Below are positions 9,206-16,587 of a DNA stretch of 64,000 nt, piece after piece. The notes under the pieces were generated by a model, which searched no databases, was not told where the DNA came from, and saw only the letters and a list, made by a program, of their open reading frames with translations. Numbering within the stretch: position 1 is the stretch's first letter; each line of letters opens with the position of its first letter. The stretch is taken from assembly GCA_947494335.1 (NCBI GenBank), contig CANLUT010000001.1, forward strand, positions 1,047,649-1,111,648, given 5' to 3'. The DNA comes from Oligoflexales bacterium (GTDB lineage Bacteria > Bdellovibrionota_B > Oligoflexia > Oligoflexales > RGVZ01). Both the position numbers and the translations under genes were made by a program.

Positions 9206-9439
9206 ATGAAGCACTTAGGACAGGTTAAGCTTATCGTGGTGATGGCAAGTGTTGTTGCGGCAACAGCCGGATGTCGTGCCATCAAACCATACGAAAAAGA
9301 ATATTTGGTCCATCCTTTGATGGACGACGCCAGTGTCGAGCGTTTGAAAGGGCCATTTGGCCAATCTAAACGCTCCAAAGAAAAGCTGTCCTCATTGGGG
9401 TCCCAGTCTTCGACATCTTGCCCAACCTGTGGAGGCTAA
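9206..9439 (+). CDS. DUF4266-like small lipoprotein with C-terminal Cys motif
   Basis: A 77-residue lipoprotein: MKHLGQVKLIVVMASVVAATAGC is a signal peptide with a lipobox cysteine, followed by RAIKPYEKEYLVHPLMDD, which resembles the DUF4266 opening ('C..v.pwErg.la.p.m'). DUF4266 proteins usually end in a Gly/Cys tail; here the tail is SCPTCGG, with a CxxC pair. It sits 21 bp after the DUF3570-like barrel and just before a double-thioredoxin lipoprotein, so the CxxC tail is a plausible partner for thiol chemistry (inference). No FAD:protein FMN transferase (ApbE), which I recall as a frequent neighbour, is present here. Confidence 0.72.
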   Translation: MKHLGQVKLIVVMASVVAATAGCRAIKPYEKEYLVHPLMDDASVERLKGPFGQSKRSKEKLSSLGSQSSTSCPTCGG

Positions 9440-9444
9440 AGTCC

Positions 9445-11160
9445 ATGAACAGTACTCTCAGGATCTCTGGATTTTTACTTTCAGTTTTGATGTGGGCCTC
9501 TTGTGCAGCAAAGCTTCCTAGGGAAGTGACATTGAAGCGACCCGTTGGTTCTGAGACTAGAATCGATCTCTCTCAGGTCAACCTAACCAGGCTTGGCGAT
9601 GGTGCTTCGGTAAATATTGGCGCCTATATGGAAGAGCGCGGACTTGAGTGGTTAGCTTTAACCTTTGGCAGTAAGTCGTGTGGTGCATGTATGGAAAAGG
9701 CACGATTCTTTCAGGCCAATCTTGTCGGCAATGGATACGGTCTTCTCGGCGAGCGCGCTCAAGGTCGGTTTGAGTTGATTGGAGTGACGACGGATCCAGC
9801 AAGTGACCGGGACGAGCTCCTCGCTCTTATCGAAGATAGTGGTCTCAATCATATAGTTTGGTCTGATCCCGCCCCGGTTAAAGATAAGATGATGATGAAG
9901 TATTTTCAGCCTTCGGGCATGGATTTTAGTGTGCCGTTAACCGTTATGCTATCCCGCGAAGGGCTGCTCTGGCGAGTGTCAAGTAAAGACAAGCTGACGC
10001 CTGCTGAGATTATCCAAAAGATTGCTACGACAATTGATGCAAATGCCTTACCTCCAAATCCTCCGCCACCTGTGCCACCAGGAGATGATGAGCAGGCTGA
10101 TAACCGTCCACTACTTGCAAAGGAGAGACCGAACCGTTTAGATCAGGTTCCGGTGCGATCCTGCGGGGATCGACGCGAAGTTCTGCTCGGACAGGAACTC
10201 CCCCCGGTAGATGGAGCGTTACGTGCTGTGCTTGTTTATTCTGGTCGATGCGATGAGCAGGATGCGTGTGTGGATGCTCGACAAGCTGTCAGGTCGTGGC
10301 AGGCGCGGTGCTCCATTGGATTTTCAGCGAGTTGTGATCTGCGAGAGCTCTCAATTGATGATGAAAGTGCCTGCGCGTGGGATCAAACGATGTTAGGCGG
10401 CCGGGAGTTTTTTGATGTGTTTGCTGATCACTTCTCTTGGAGCTACACACCATTTTCAGCGGGACCCGGTCGATTAAAGCTACCTGACGTAAAAGGTCCC
10501 TTAACTCTGGTTTTTGATGCCCAAGGTCGTCTCGTTTTTTCCCGAGAGGGGGCTATTGGCGAGGATTTGGATCAACAGATGCGTGACAACAGGTTGTCCC
10601 AACGAATACCTGGACCAAGATTCGGAGTCATGTACGAGGATAGTTTTTCTGCTCATAAGATTCTTCCAACAAGGTCTACATTTGATCGTCTCCGGTTAAG
10701 GTCAAAATACACAATGATCATGTTCTGGAATACCTGGTGTTCAAGCTGCACAGATGAGATCGAAGAATGGCATCGGGAGCAGGACTCTGCATATGTGTAT
10801 TGCAAGTCCCATCCCGATTTTTGCCAAGTCCTCGCTTTAGAAACTGGTCGCGCCGATTCGGGCCTCTCCTCGGCGGATTATCTTCGTGGATTGGTGAGTG
10901 GCAACGATGACTTTGATGGTTGGATTGCGCGCCGTTGGACAATTCCTCTTGCGGTAGAACTTGAAACATCTGATGACGATCCTGCTCCGCTAGGGTGGTT
11001 CGCCGGATGGGTCAGGGCACGCTTTGGCTCGAGTGAGCCGCGAACGGTTCTTTATGATGTTGAAGGCAAGGTGGTTAACACTTGGCGCAGTTTGCCCGGT
11101 GAGCATGGTCCGCGCGATACTCTGAAAAAACTTTTTGAGACTGAGCGAAACGTAAGGTGA
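9445..11160 (+). CDS. Lipoprotein with two thioredoxin-like domains
   Basis: The ATG at 9445 is preferred (GGAGG about 9 nt upstream, no overlap with the previous gene) over an in-frame ATG at 9418. The 571-residue product starts with a lipoprotein signal ending at ASC. An N-terminal thioredoxin-like domain carries CGAC at 79-82. A Pro-rich linker (PPNPPPPVPP, about 200) leads to a middle region with several Cys, then a C-terminal thioredoxin fold with WCSSC (Cys432, Cys435). It probably acts as a periplasmic thiol oxidoreductase tethered to a membrane. The next gene is a TlpA-type thioredoxin, so the locus encodes three thioredoxin domains next to the DUF4266-like protein with its CxxC tail. 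The linker-to-middle region is unassigned. Confidence 0.8.
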   Translation: MNSTLRISGFLLSVLMWASCAAKLPREVTLKRPVGSETRIDLSQVNLTRLGDGASVNIGAYMEERGLEWLALTFGSKSCGACMEKARFFQANLVGNGYGLLGERAQGRFELIGVTTDPASDRDELLALIEDSGLNHIVWSDPAPVKDKMMMKYFQPSGMDFSVPLTVMLSREGLLWRVSSKDKLTPAEIIQKIATTIDANALPPNPPPPVPPGDDEQADNRPLLAKERPNRLDQVPVRSCGDRREVLLGQELPPVDGALRAVLVYSGRCDEQDACVDARQAVRSWQARCSIGFSASCDLRELSIDDESACAWDQTMLGGREFFDVFADHFSWSYTPFSAGPGRLKLPDVKGPLTLVFDAQGRLVFSREGAIGEDLDQQMRDNRLSQRIPGPRFGVMYEDSFSAHKILPTRSTFDRLRLRSKYTMIMFWNTWCSSCTDEIEEWHREQDSAYVYCKSHPDFCQVLALETGRADSGLSSADYLRGLVSGNDDFDGWIARRWTIPLAVELETSDDDPAPLGWFAGWVRARFGSSEPRTVLYDVEGKVVNTWRSLPGEHGPRDTLKKLFETERNVR

Positions 11161-11178
11161 TTTTTGTTGGGAGAAAAG

Positions 11179-11694
11179 ATGATGAATGTCGTAATCAAGA
11201 TGTTAGGTTGTGCTATTGGAGGTTTGCTGATCTCGCAATCAGCGCTGGCAGTGAAGGTTGGCGATGTTCTACCGAAGCTTACAGTTAAAGCGGGTGACGG
11301 AACCATGGCTCAGCCATGGAGCGGAAAGCCAGCACTTATCAACTTTTGGGCTACCTGGTGTGAGTCCTGCAAGGTTGAGCTGAAGGAGATGGCCGACGAG
11401 TTGAAGAAAAAACCTGATTCGGCCGCCGTCGTATTTGTCAGTTTAGATAAGGAGTCAGCAAAGGCTAAAGACTGGATGGCGCGTGAATTTAAGGACCAAT
11501 CAGCGATGGTTGAAAATCTTTTCTACGATGAGTCGTTTAAACTCGCAGACACTCTTGGAGTTGAGAGTTTTCCGATGACGCTGGTGGTTGATGCTCAGGG
11601 AAAGGTCCTAAAGATTCAAGATGGGTTTAAAGAAGGGACTGGATCGACGGCGGCACTTTTTGACGAATTAAGGGCTGCTGCCTCGAAAAAATGA
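11179..11694 (+). CDS. TlpA-like periplasmic thioredoxin
   Basis: A 172-residue protein with a signal peptide (MMNVVIKMLGCAIGGLLISQ...ALA) and a TlpA/ResA-type thioredoxin domain. FWATWCESCKVELKEM holds the redox pair Cys61 and Cys64, and SFPMTLVVD is the cis-Pro loop. It probably reduces disulfides in periplasmic or outer-membrane clients, here perhaps the DUF3570/DUF4266 pair (inference from position). GGGAG precedes the tandem ATGATG at 11179/11182; either could be used. A TTG at 11164 is less likely. It is the last gene of the cluster, followed 20 bp later by a strong terminator. Confidence 0.9.
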   Translation: MMNVVIKMLGCAIGGLLISQSALAVKVGDVLPKLTVKAGDGTMAQPWSGKPALINFWATWCESCKVELKEMADELKKKPDSAAVVFVSLDKESAKAKDWMAREFKDQSAMVENLFYDESFKLADTLGVESFPMTLVVDAQGKVLKIQDGFKEGTGSTAALFDELRAAASKK

Positions 11695-11714
11695 CTTCAT
11701 CAGGTATCTCATAG

Positions 11715-11748
11715 AAAAAGCCCCCGGCCGTTGGACCGAGGGCTTTTT
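11715..11748. terminator. Bidirectional intrinsic terminator
   Basis: AAAAAGCCC...GGGCTTTTT with an inner CGG/CCG stem gives a GC-rich hairpin flanked by an A-run on one side and a T-run on the other. It separates the convergent TlpA gene and the minus-strand secreted protein gene, so it can terminate both. Confidence 0.9.
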
Positions 11749-11768
11749 GTTTCAAAAGAAGAAGCTAA

Positions 11769-12443
11769 TTAGATGCCTGAGGTCTTCACTTTTGCAGAGT
11801 CACCCCGGAACTGGTAAACCGTGTTCATTTCGGAGTGCTTCATGACTGTTTCAACTTTGAATTTTGCTTGAAGAGCGATCATGGCAACCGGATCTTCCGA
11901 TGTGCCGCCGTTGAGGACAGTCACATTATCAACATTGTAATTAACGGTGTATCCCCACAGAACGTCTACGTTGCTCGGCAGAATGGTGACCGTCTCAAGA
12001 TATTTGCCCTTGCCATTATAGTTTCCGCCAAACTGGTGAACCGCTGTCAACGTGACATCGTAAACAGTCATCCCAAAACCGTTTGTTCCCCAAAGGCGAA
12101 CGCTCTGGCTTTGTAGGTCAGAGAAACCAGCAAGCCCAGCGCTGGTTGTCATCCCTTGTGGGAGTGCATTTGCAAAGTTATACTTGATGTTGACGACGGG
12201 GCGGTTCGCCGCGATCACTTCCCAGGTTTTCTTTCCTAGGTTGATGATTTGGTCGAGCGAAACGACTTCATCACTGAATGCTGATGCTTGTGGGTAAACG
12301 TTGATGCGGTCAATCAGTGCGAACGCGTCGGCAGGAGTATCGACAACCTCAAGATGCATGGTGATGGTGTCAGCTTCGTTGGAAGCGAGAGCCATGCTGG
12401 ATGCTGCCATAGAGATGGATGCCAGTAATGCGAATGCTTTCAT
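11769..12443 (-). CDS. Secreted protein of unknown function
   Basis: A 224-residue protein with a clean Sec signal peptide (MKAFALLASISMAASSMALA). I recognise no family. The mature part is rich in short beta-like segments (VVNIKYNFANAL, MTVYDVTLTAVHQFGG, VDVLWGYTVNYNV) and has no Cys, which suggests a small periplasmic or secreted beta protein. GGGAGG lies 5-6 nt upstream of the ATG, an excellent ribosome site. It stands alone between a bidirectional terminator and a long leader with several inverted repeats (12461-12536), a pattern that suggests an individually regulated, possibly well expressed gene. Confidence 0.7.
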   Translation of the reverse strand: MKAFALLASISMAASSMALASNEADTITMHLEVVDTPADAFALIDRINVYPQASAFSDEVVSLDQIINLGKKTWEVIAANRPVVNIKYNFANALPQGMTTSAGLAGFSDLQSQSVRLWGTNGFGMTVYDVTLTAVHQFGGNYNGKGKYLETVTILPSNVDVLWGYTVNYNVDNVTVLNGGTSEDPVAMIALQAKFKVETVMKHSEMNTVYQFRGDSAKVKTSGI

Positions 12444-12460
12444 TCATTCCTCCCGATATT

Positions 12461-12536
12461 GCCTCAGACGTAGAGGCGATTTGGTTAACCTTTCAAGAGC
12501 ATAGTCTTGAAGGGTAGGTTCCCAATCAGGGACCCT
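12461..12536 (-). promoter_or_regulatory. Structured 5' leader of the secreted protein gene
   Basis: Reading the minus strand, the region upstream of the start at 12443 holds AGGGT...ACCCT and TCCC/GGGA pairings, a CCTTTCAAGA/TCTTGAAGG hairpin (12489-12513, one bulge) and a perfect GCCTC/GAGGC hairpin (12461-12477) about 18 nt before the start. No known riboswitch pattern was recognised. Confidence 0.3.
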
Positions 12537-12687
12537 CACTTTTTGGCCGACTGACCGGTCAATGAGCTGGGCAGAGGTTTAGAGATTTACTAATATAAAG
12601 TCAATAAACAAATTCATCGGGTTATAAATGTCTGCCCAATAATTACGCATAGTTAGGGTTCTTCTTTTATGAATTTATTTTAAAGCT

Positions 12688-12693
12688 TATAAT
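12688..12693 (+). promoter_or_regulatory. Candidate -10 element for the GT9 gene
   Basis: A consensus TATAAT lies 47 bp upstream of the GTG start at 12740 in AT-rich DNA. No good -35 hexamer is seen at standard spacing, so only the -10 is called. Confidence 0.35.
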
Positions 12694-12739
12694 GATCATC
12701 TGTTGGTTTGCTTGCTAGACAAGGGATTGCGGGAGTTTT

Positions 12740-13771
12740 GTGAAGATTTTACTGATTCAACTAAGGCAGCTTGGCGATATTTTACTGACCACGCCTGTGA
12801 TTCGAGCTTTGCATGAACATGACACAAATGTAGTCGTTGATGTGCTGACTTATCCGATGGGTAAACTCATCATCCCGGGCAATCCTCTTGTACATCGTCA
12901 TATTGTGGCGCCTCAGAAAGGCGTACTCGAGTCTTTACGATTTGTGCGTGAGCTGCAGAAATATCGCTACGACGCTGTTATTGACTTTATGTCGACTCCG
13001 CGCAGTGCGGTGATGGCTCGACTAGTGAAGGCCAAGACCAGAATTTCATTTGCTACAGGTCGCCGCGCATTCTTCACCCATGTTATTCCACGGGATGATC
13101 ACAATGAATATATTGTTCGTGAGAAATTCAAATTGCTAAGGCCGCTTGGCGTTGAGGCAAATGACGTGCGGTTGATGCTTCCTTGGGGTGATGGGGACGC
13201 GGGGGCGCCGAAGATGTTTTATGCTGACCATCCGCATTTGGCAGCCTCCAAACGTCGCGTTCTACTAAGCCCCACGCATCGGCGTAGTGAGCGTAAATGG
13301 CCGGCGCAATCATGGGCAACACTCGCGCGATGGTTGGAAAAAAAACAAGATGCCGCGGTGATTTGGGCATGGGGACCAGGCGAGGATGGCGAGGTTGCGG
13401 CAATTCAGTCGCTGGCTCAGGGTGCAGGCATTATGGCGCCGCGGTTGTCATTTCGGGAGTTGGCAGCTTTAGCCGCCTCATGTGATCTCTTCGTTGGGAA
13501 TAGTAATGGCCCGAGCCATGTAGCTGTCGCAGTCAATACGCCAAGCATTCAGCTTCACGGACCGACTAAGGCCAAAAGTTGGTGCCCCCAGACAGAAAGA
13601 CATCGGGCGATACAGGATGTTTCGATGGCGGGTATCTCGACCGATTCTGTACAAGCCATGATTGAAAGTATGTGGCCGCTGATTGATCGAGGCGCTGCGG
13701 ATTTGCGAGCATTTGGATCTATATGTTGTAGCGATGATATTTGGCGGGTGAGACCGAGTTTGGCTAAATAG
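12740..13771 (+). CDS. Glycosyltransferase family 9 (ADP-heptose:LPS heptosyltransferase type)
   Basis: A 343-residue GT9 enzyme of the GT-B fold. It begins MKILLIQLRQLGDILLTTP, the family N-terminus, has a central LLSPTHRRSERKWPAQSW segment and a donor-binding C-terminal stretch LFVGNSNGPSHVAVAV followed by LHGPT. It probably adds a heptose or related sugar to the LPS inner core at the cytoplasmic membrane face. The start is GTG with GGGAG 4 nt upstream. Donor specificity cannot be read from the sequence. It is a single gene, not in an LPS cluster, and its 3' end overlaps the convergent deaminase gene by 8 bp. Confidence 0.92.
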   Translation: MKILLIQLRQLGDILLTTPVIRALHEHDTNVVVDVLTYPMGKLIIPGNPLVHRHIVAPQKGVLESLRFVRELQKYRYDAVIDFMSTPRSAVMARLVKAKTRISFATGRRAFFTHVIPRDDHNEYIVREKFKLLRPLGVEANDVRLMLPWGDGDAGAPKMFYADHPHLAASKRRVLLSPTHRRSERKWPAQSWATLARWLEKKQDAAVIWAWGPGEDGEVAAIQSLAQGAGIMAPRLSFRELAALAASCDLFVGNSNGPSHVAVAVNTPSIQLHGPTKAKSWCPQTERHRAIQDVSMAGISTDSVQAMIESMWPLIDRGAADLRAFGSICCSDDIWRVRPSLAK

Positions 13772-15056
13772 TTTTTATATTTGGGCCATCCGCAAGTAAG
13801 CATTGAGTCTTATGATTCATTCTTAGAAGCTCGCGATCGCTGAGGGAGAAATCTCGGCGCAGTAAGGCCTCCTCAGATGCCAGAGAGATATCAAATATTC
13901 CCGGATCGTCAGTGGATACAACCACCTCTAATCCGTGATCCAAAAATCTTCGCAGCGGATGTTGGCTTGAAGATTTCAACTGCCCAATACGCATATTTGA
14001 CGTTGGACAGGACTCGATGACAGGGTTGCGTTGGGCGATGATTTGCATGGCTGCGTCTTGAAATCGAGTTGTATGTTCGATTAAATCGTCATCGTAAGTC
14101 CAGATCACGTAATCTTGCTCGGTATGACTTTCAGCGTAATTTTGCAACCATTGATAATCTGCAGGTCCAAACCCATAGGCTTGCAGCTCGTTAAGCGTGA
14201 GTCGGATCCAAGTTAAGTGATCACGACACTCGTCCAGTGACTCATGGATACGGCTACCCTTAAATGCATTGATATCCATCCCCAGGGCTAGCGCGTGTCC
14301 CAGACGGTGCGCGCCGAGCATTGCGGTCTCTGCGCACCAGCGCGCGGCCGAGGCAAGGCTGATATTCTGCCACATCTCGCCAACATGATAGAGAATCGCA
14401 AGATGTTGGTGGTTTTTGTTATCGGCGTGAACCTGCTTGAAAAATCCTTGTTTAGACTTGGGTGGATGGCCCTTCTCACTGGCGCAAAAATCAATGCCTG
14501 TTACTAAATGTGCGACGTCTGGATTTGAGTCAAGAAAGTGGCGCAGGAACTTATATCCATTGTTGGTCTCCTCATCCGCTCTCATAAGCGAGACGGCAAT
14601 GCGAGGTTGGTATGTCTTGGTGGTGAAGCTGTTAGCCGTCAGTAAGAGATTGCGCAGATAAGCTGTTCGCTCCATTGTCGGTAAGTAGAGTGGTAGGAAT
14701 GTACGATATTCCTTGAAACCACCGCTTAATGAATGTTTTTTGAATACACTCTCAGCCAGCCATAAATCGTCGGGTGACGGCGGAAACAGGGCGATCAAGA
14801 GATTAAATTTCGCCTGGAAAATCTCGAAGCTCACCGGTTTGTCGCAGACGTACGTCTGTTTGAACCGAGCAAATCCGTCATCTGATGACCACCATCGGTC
14901 TGCATCAAGCTTGACGCCAGTCGTACGTTCATATTCCGAAAGAAACCATTGAAACCGCGTAGCTTGGGTTTTAGCACGAGATGCGGCTACCTGCCAAAAA
15001 TCTTGCGGGTCTAAGCAGCCGTAGAGGTGAAGATGGCACTCGTGCTGTAAAATCAT
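13764..15056 (-). CDS. Adenosine deaminase-family metal hydrolase
   Basis: A 430-residue member of the adenosine/AMP deaminase superfamily. It shows the metal pair HLHLYG near the N-terminus (His9 region), YHVGE (catalytic Glu), HRLGHA (metal His), ESCPTSNMRIG and STDDPGIF (metal and catalytic Asp), in the canonical order. It is longer than typical ADA (about 340) because of an inserted helical region between the first and second motifs. That makes it ADA-like with uncertain substrate; adenosine is the default guess. GAGG lies 8 nt upstream of the ATG. It is the last gene after dnaE and the NFACT gene on the minus strand (58 bp gap). Confidence 0.85.
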   Translation of the reverse strand: MILQHECHLHLYGCLDPQDFWQVAASRAKTQATRFQWFLSEYERTTGVKLDADRWWSSDDGFARFKQTYVCDKPVSFEIFQAKFNLLIALFPPSPDDLWLAESVFKKHSLSGGFKEYRTFLPLYLPTMERTAYLRNLLLTANSFTTKTYQPRIAVSLMRADEETNNGYKFLRHFLDSNPDVAHLVTGIDFCASEKGHPPKSKQGFFKQVHADNKNHQHLAILYHVGEMWQNISLASAARWCAETAMLGAHRLGHALALGMDINAFKGSRIHESLDECRDHLTWIRLTLNELQAYGFGPADYQWLQNYAESHTEQDYVIWTYDDDLIEHTTRFQDAAMQIIAQRNPVIESCPTSNMRIGQLKSSSQHPLRRFLDHGLEVVVSTDDPGIFDISLASEEALLRRDFSLSDRELLRMNHKTQCLLADGPNIKTI

Positions 15057-15114
15057 TGTCTAAACCTCGTAACAATGGGTTATCAAAGAAACCCAATGTC
15101 TTAGCCATATGCAA

Positions 15115-16587
15115 TCAGGTCTTTGTCCCCAAATCAACTGCAAAGATCGATGCCAACTCCTCAGGCGTATACCGGATCATGATTGTTTCAGCACGGTCAA
15201 TTTGCCAAAGACCAGGCGGCATACCTTTGCGCTTTTTAATGTTATGCCGTCGACTGACATAGACGTCTCCCTCTCTAGAGTGGCTTCGGTCAGAGAAATG
15301 CAGTGCTAAAATAGCCGCTTCACGGAGGAGGTTTGCAGGTAGATGCTCGCGGTGCTTTTGCCCAGAGACAATGACATGCCCCCCATGGGCGCCTCCTGCG
15401 ATATGAAACCACCAATCCTGGGATCTAGAGGCTTTCACTAACGCGTCACTTTCAAGGGCGCTGCGACCGACAAAGATAGATTCCCCGGTCGATGAACGAA
15501 AGATTCGACCAAGTGTCTTTGCGGAATGTCCGTCCCTTATTTTTTGAGGGCTGGTTTTGCTGGGTGTAGTTTTATGTTCGATTTGAAACTTGTGCAGTAA
15601 GTTTTGAACCTCAGATTGCGAGAGGACATTTAATCTTAGCATTCCAAGTGTATTTTCTAGGTCACTGATTTGTTGCTGTAACAGGTTTACACGTGGCTTG
15701 CCCATTGCCACCGAACGCTCCATTTTTTTTATCTTGATGTATCGTTCCTCTAAGTTAGCTCCGGGAGATCTTGTTGGGTCAAGTTCGATAACAATAGCAT
15801 CACTGCCAGTCATGGCGGTGTCGAGGCGTAGCTCGAATGACTCAGGCTGAATGCGCCACAGGTGATTCTTTAAAAGCTCGGCTTCTGTCATGAGGGCGTC
15901 TATATCTTTTTGTGCAGAGACCTTTCGCTCATCCTCAGCGAGCGTTTTTCGCAGCGTCTTAAGCCTTCGCGCCAGACGATCTCTAGCTGCTCTTTGATAT
16001 TCTGGTAGGCGACCCGGCTTTGCCTCTGAACTGGAGTCAGCGAGTTTTTGATGATCAACTTGTCTCAGACTTTGTAACCAGAGCTGAAACCCTTCATCCG
16101 GTATGTCTTGGGCTACCTGGATAGACTCTGGCACTGGCTTTGAAACCGTGAACTGTCCATTTTGCCGTAAGCGGGCAAGGCTTGATCCATCGCGTATGAT
16201 GCTAATCTCCCGTGGGGCCTTGGGATTCAGTGTCAAAAGAATTTTGGTCGAATGATTGTCGCTGTCTCTGCCTAAGATGGTCAGGCGGTAGATATCCTCG
16301 TCCGAGTCGTTTGTTGTAATTGCGAGCCCGCTGACGGCTCCGGCAGCTAAATGTTTGCGAATCAGCATGGCGACGCCGCCAGATGGCATGAGTGGTGTTG
16401 GTTTTTCCTGTGTAAATGTAAAGGCTGACTCATCATTTTGACATGAAATGAGCAGGAAACCTTTAACCCTGGTTTTCCCGTCAAAAAAGCTTGCTTGAAA
16501 CACGAGGCTTCCAGCCCCTGACTGCCAGCATTTATGAATCGTCAAAGATAGTCGCTGAGACATAGTTGAATTATTCGTAGCGCCCAT
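15115..16587 (-). CDS. NFACT family (Rqc2/RqcH/FbpA-like) protein
   Basis: A 490-residue protein with NFACT-N features (AMLIRKHLAAGAV, about 72-84), a central charged coiled coil (about 195-345) and the NFACT-R (DUF814) segment near the C-terminus: STGESIFVGRSALESDALV, QDWWFHIAGGAHGGHVIV. RqcH-type proteins bind stalled 50S subunits and recruit tRNA-Ala for C-terminal tailing; that role is established for relatives, not here. The Asp-Arg pair important for tailing in RqcH seems to be Asp-Ile (SDEDIYRL), so activity may differ. The start at 16587 overlaps dnaE by 17 bp; an ATG at 16563, 7 nt past the dnaE stop, is equally possible. Confidence 0.88.
   Translation of the reverse strand: MGATNNSTMSQRLSLTIHKCWQSGAGSLVFQASFFDGKTRVKGFLLISCQNDESAFTFTQEKPTPLMPSGGVAMLIRKHLAAGAVSGLAITTNDSDEDIYRLTILGRDSDNHSTKILLTLNPKAPREISIIRDGSSLARLRQNGQFTVSKPVPESIQVAQDIPDEGFQLWLQSLRQVDHQKLADSSSEAKPGRLPEYQRAARDRLARRLKTLRKTLAEDERKVSAQKDIDALMTEAELLKNHLWRIQPESFELRLDTAMTGSDAIVIELDPTRSPGANLEERYIKIKKMERSVAMGKPRVNLLQQQISDLENTLGMLRLNVLSQSEVQNLLHKFQIEHKTTPSKTSPQKIRDGHSAKTLGRIFRSSTGESIFVGRSALESDALVKASRSQDWWFHIAGGAHGGHVIVSGQKHREHLPANLLREAAILALHFSDRSHSREGDVYVSRRHNIKKRKGMPPGLWQIDRAETIMIRYTPEELASIFAVDLGTKT

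Noticed and set aside
13764-15056. Naming the gene add (adenosine deaminase) outright
   Set aside because: The motifs fit the superfamily, but the inserted region and length leave the substrate uncertain.
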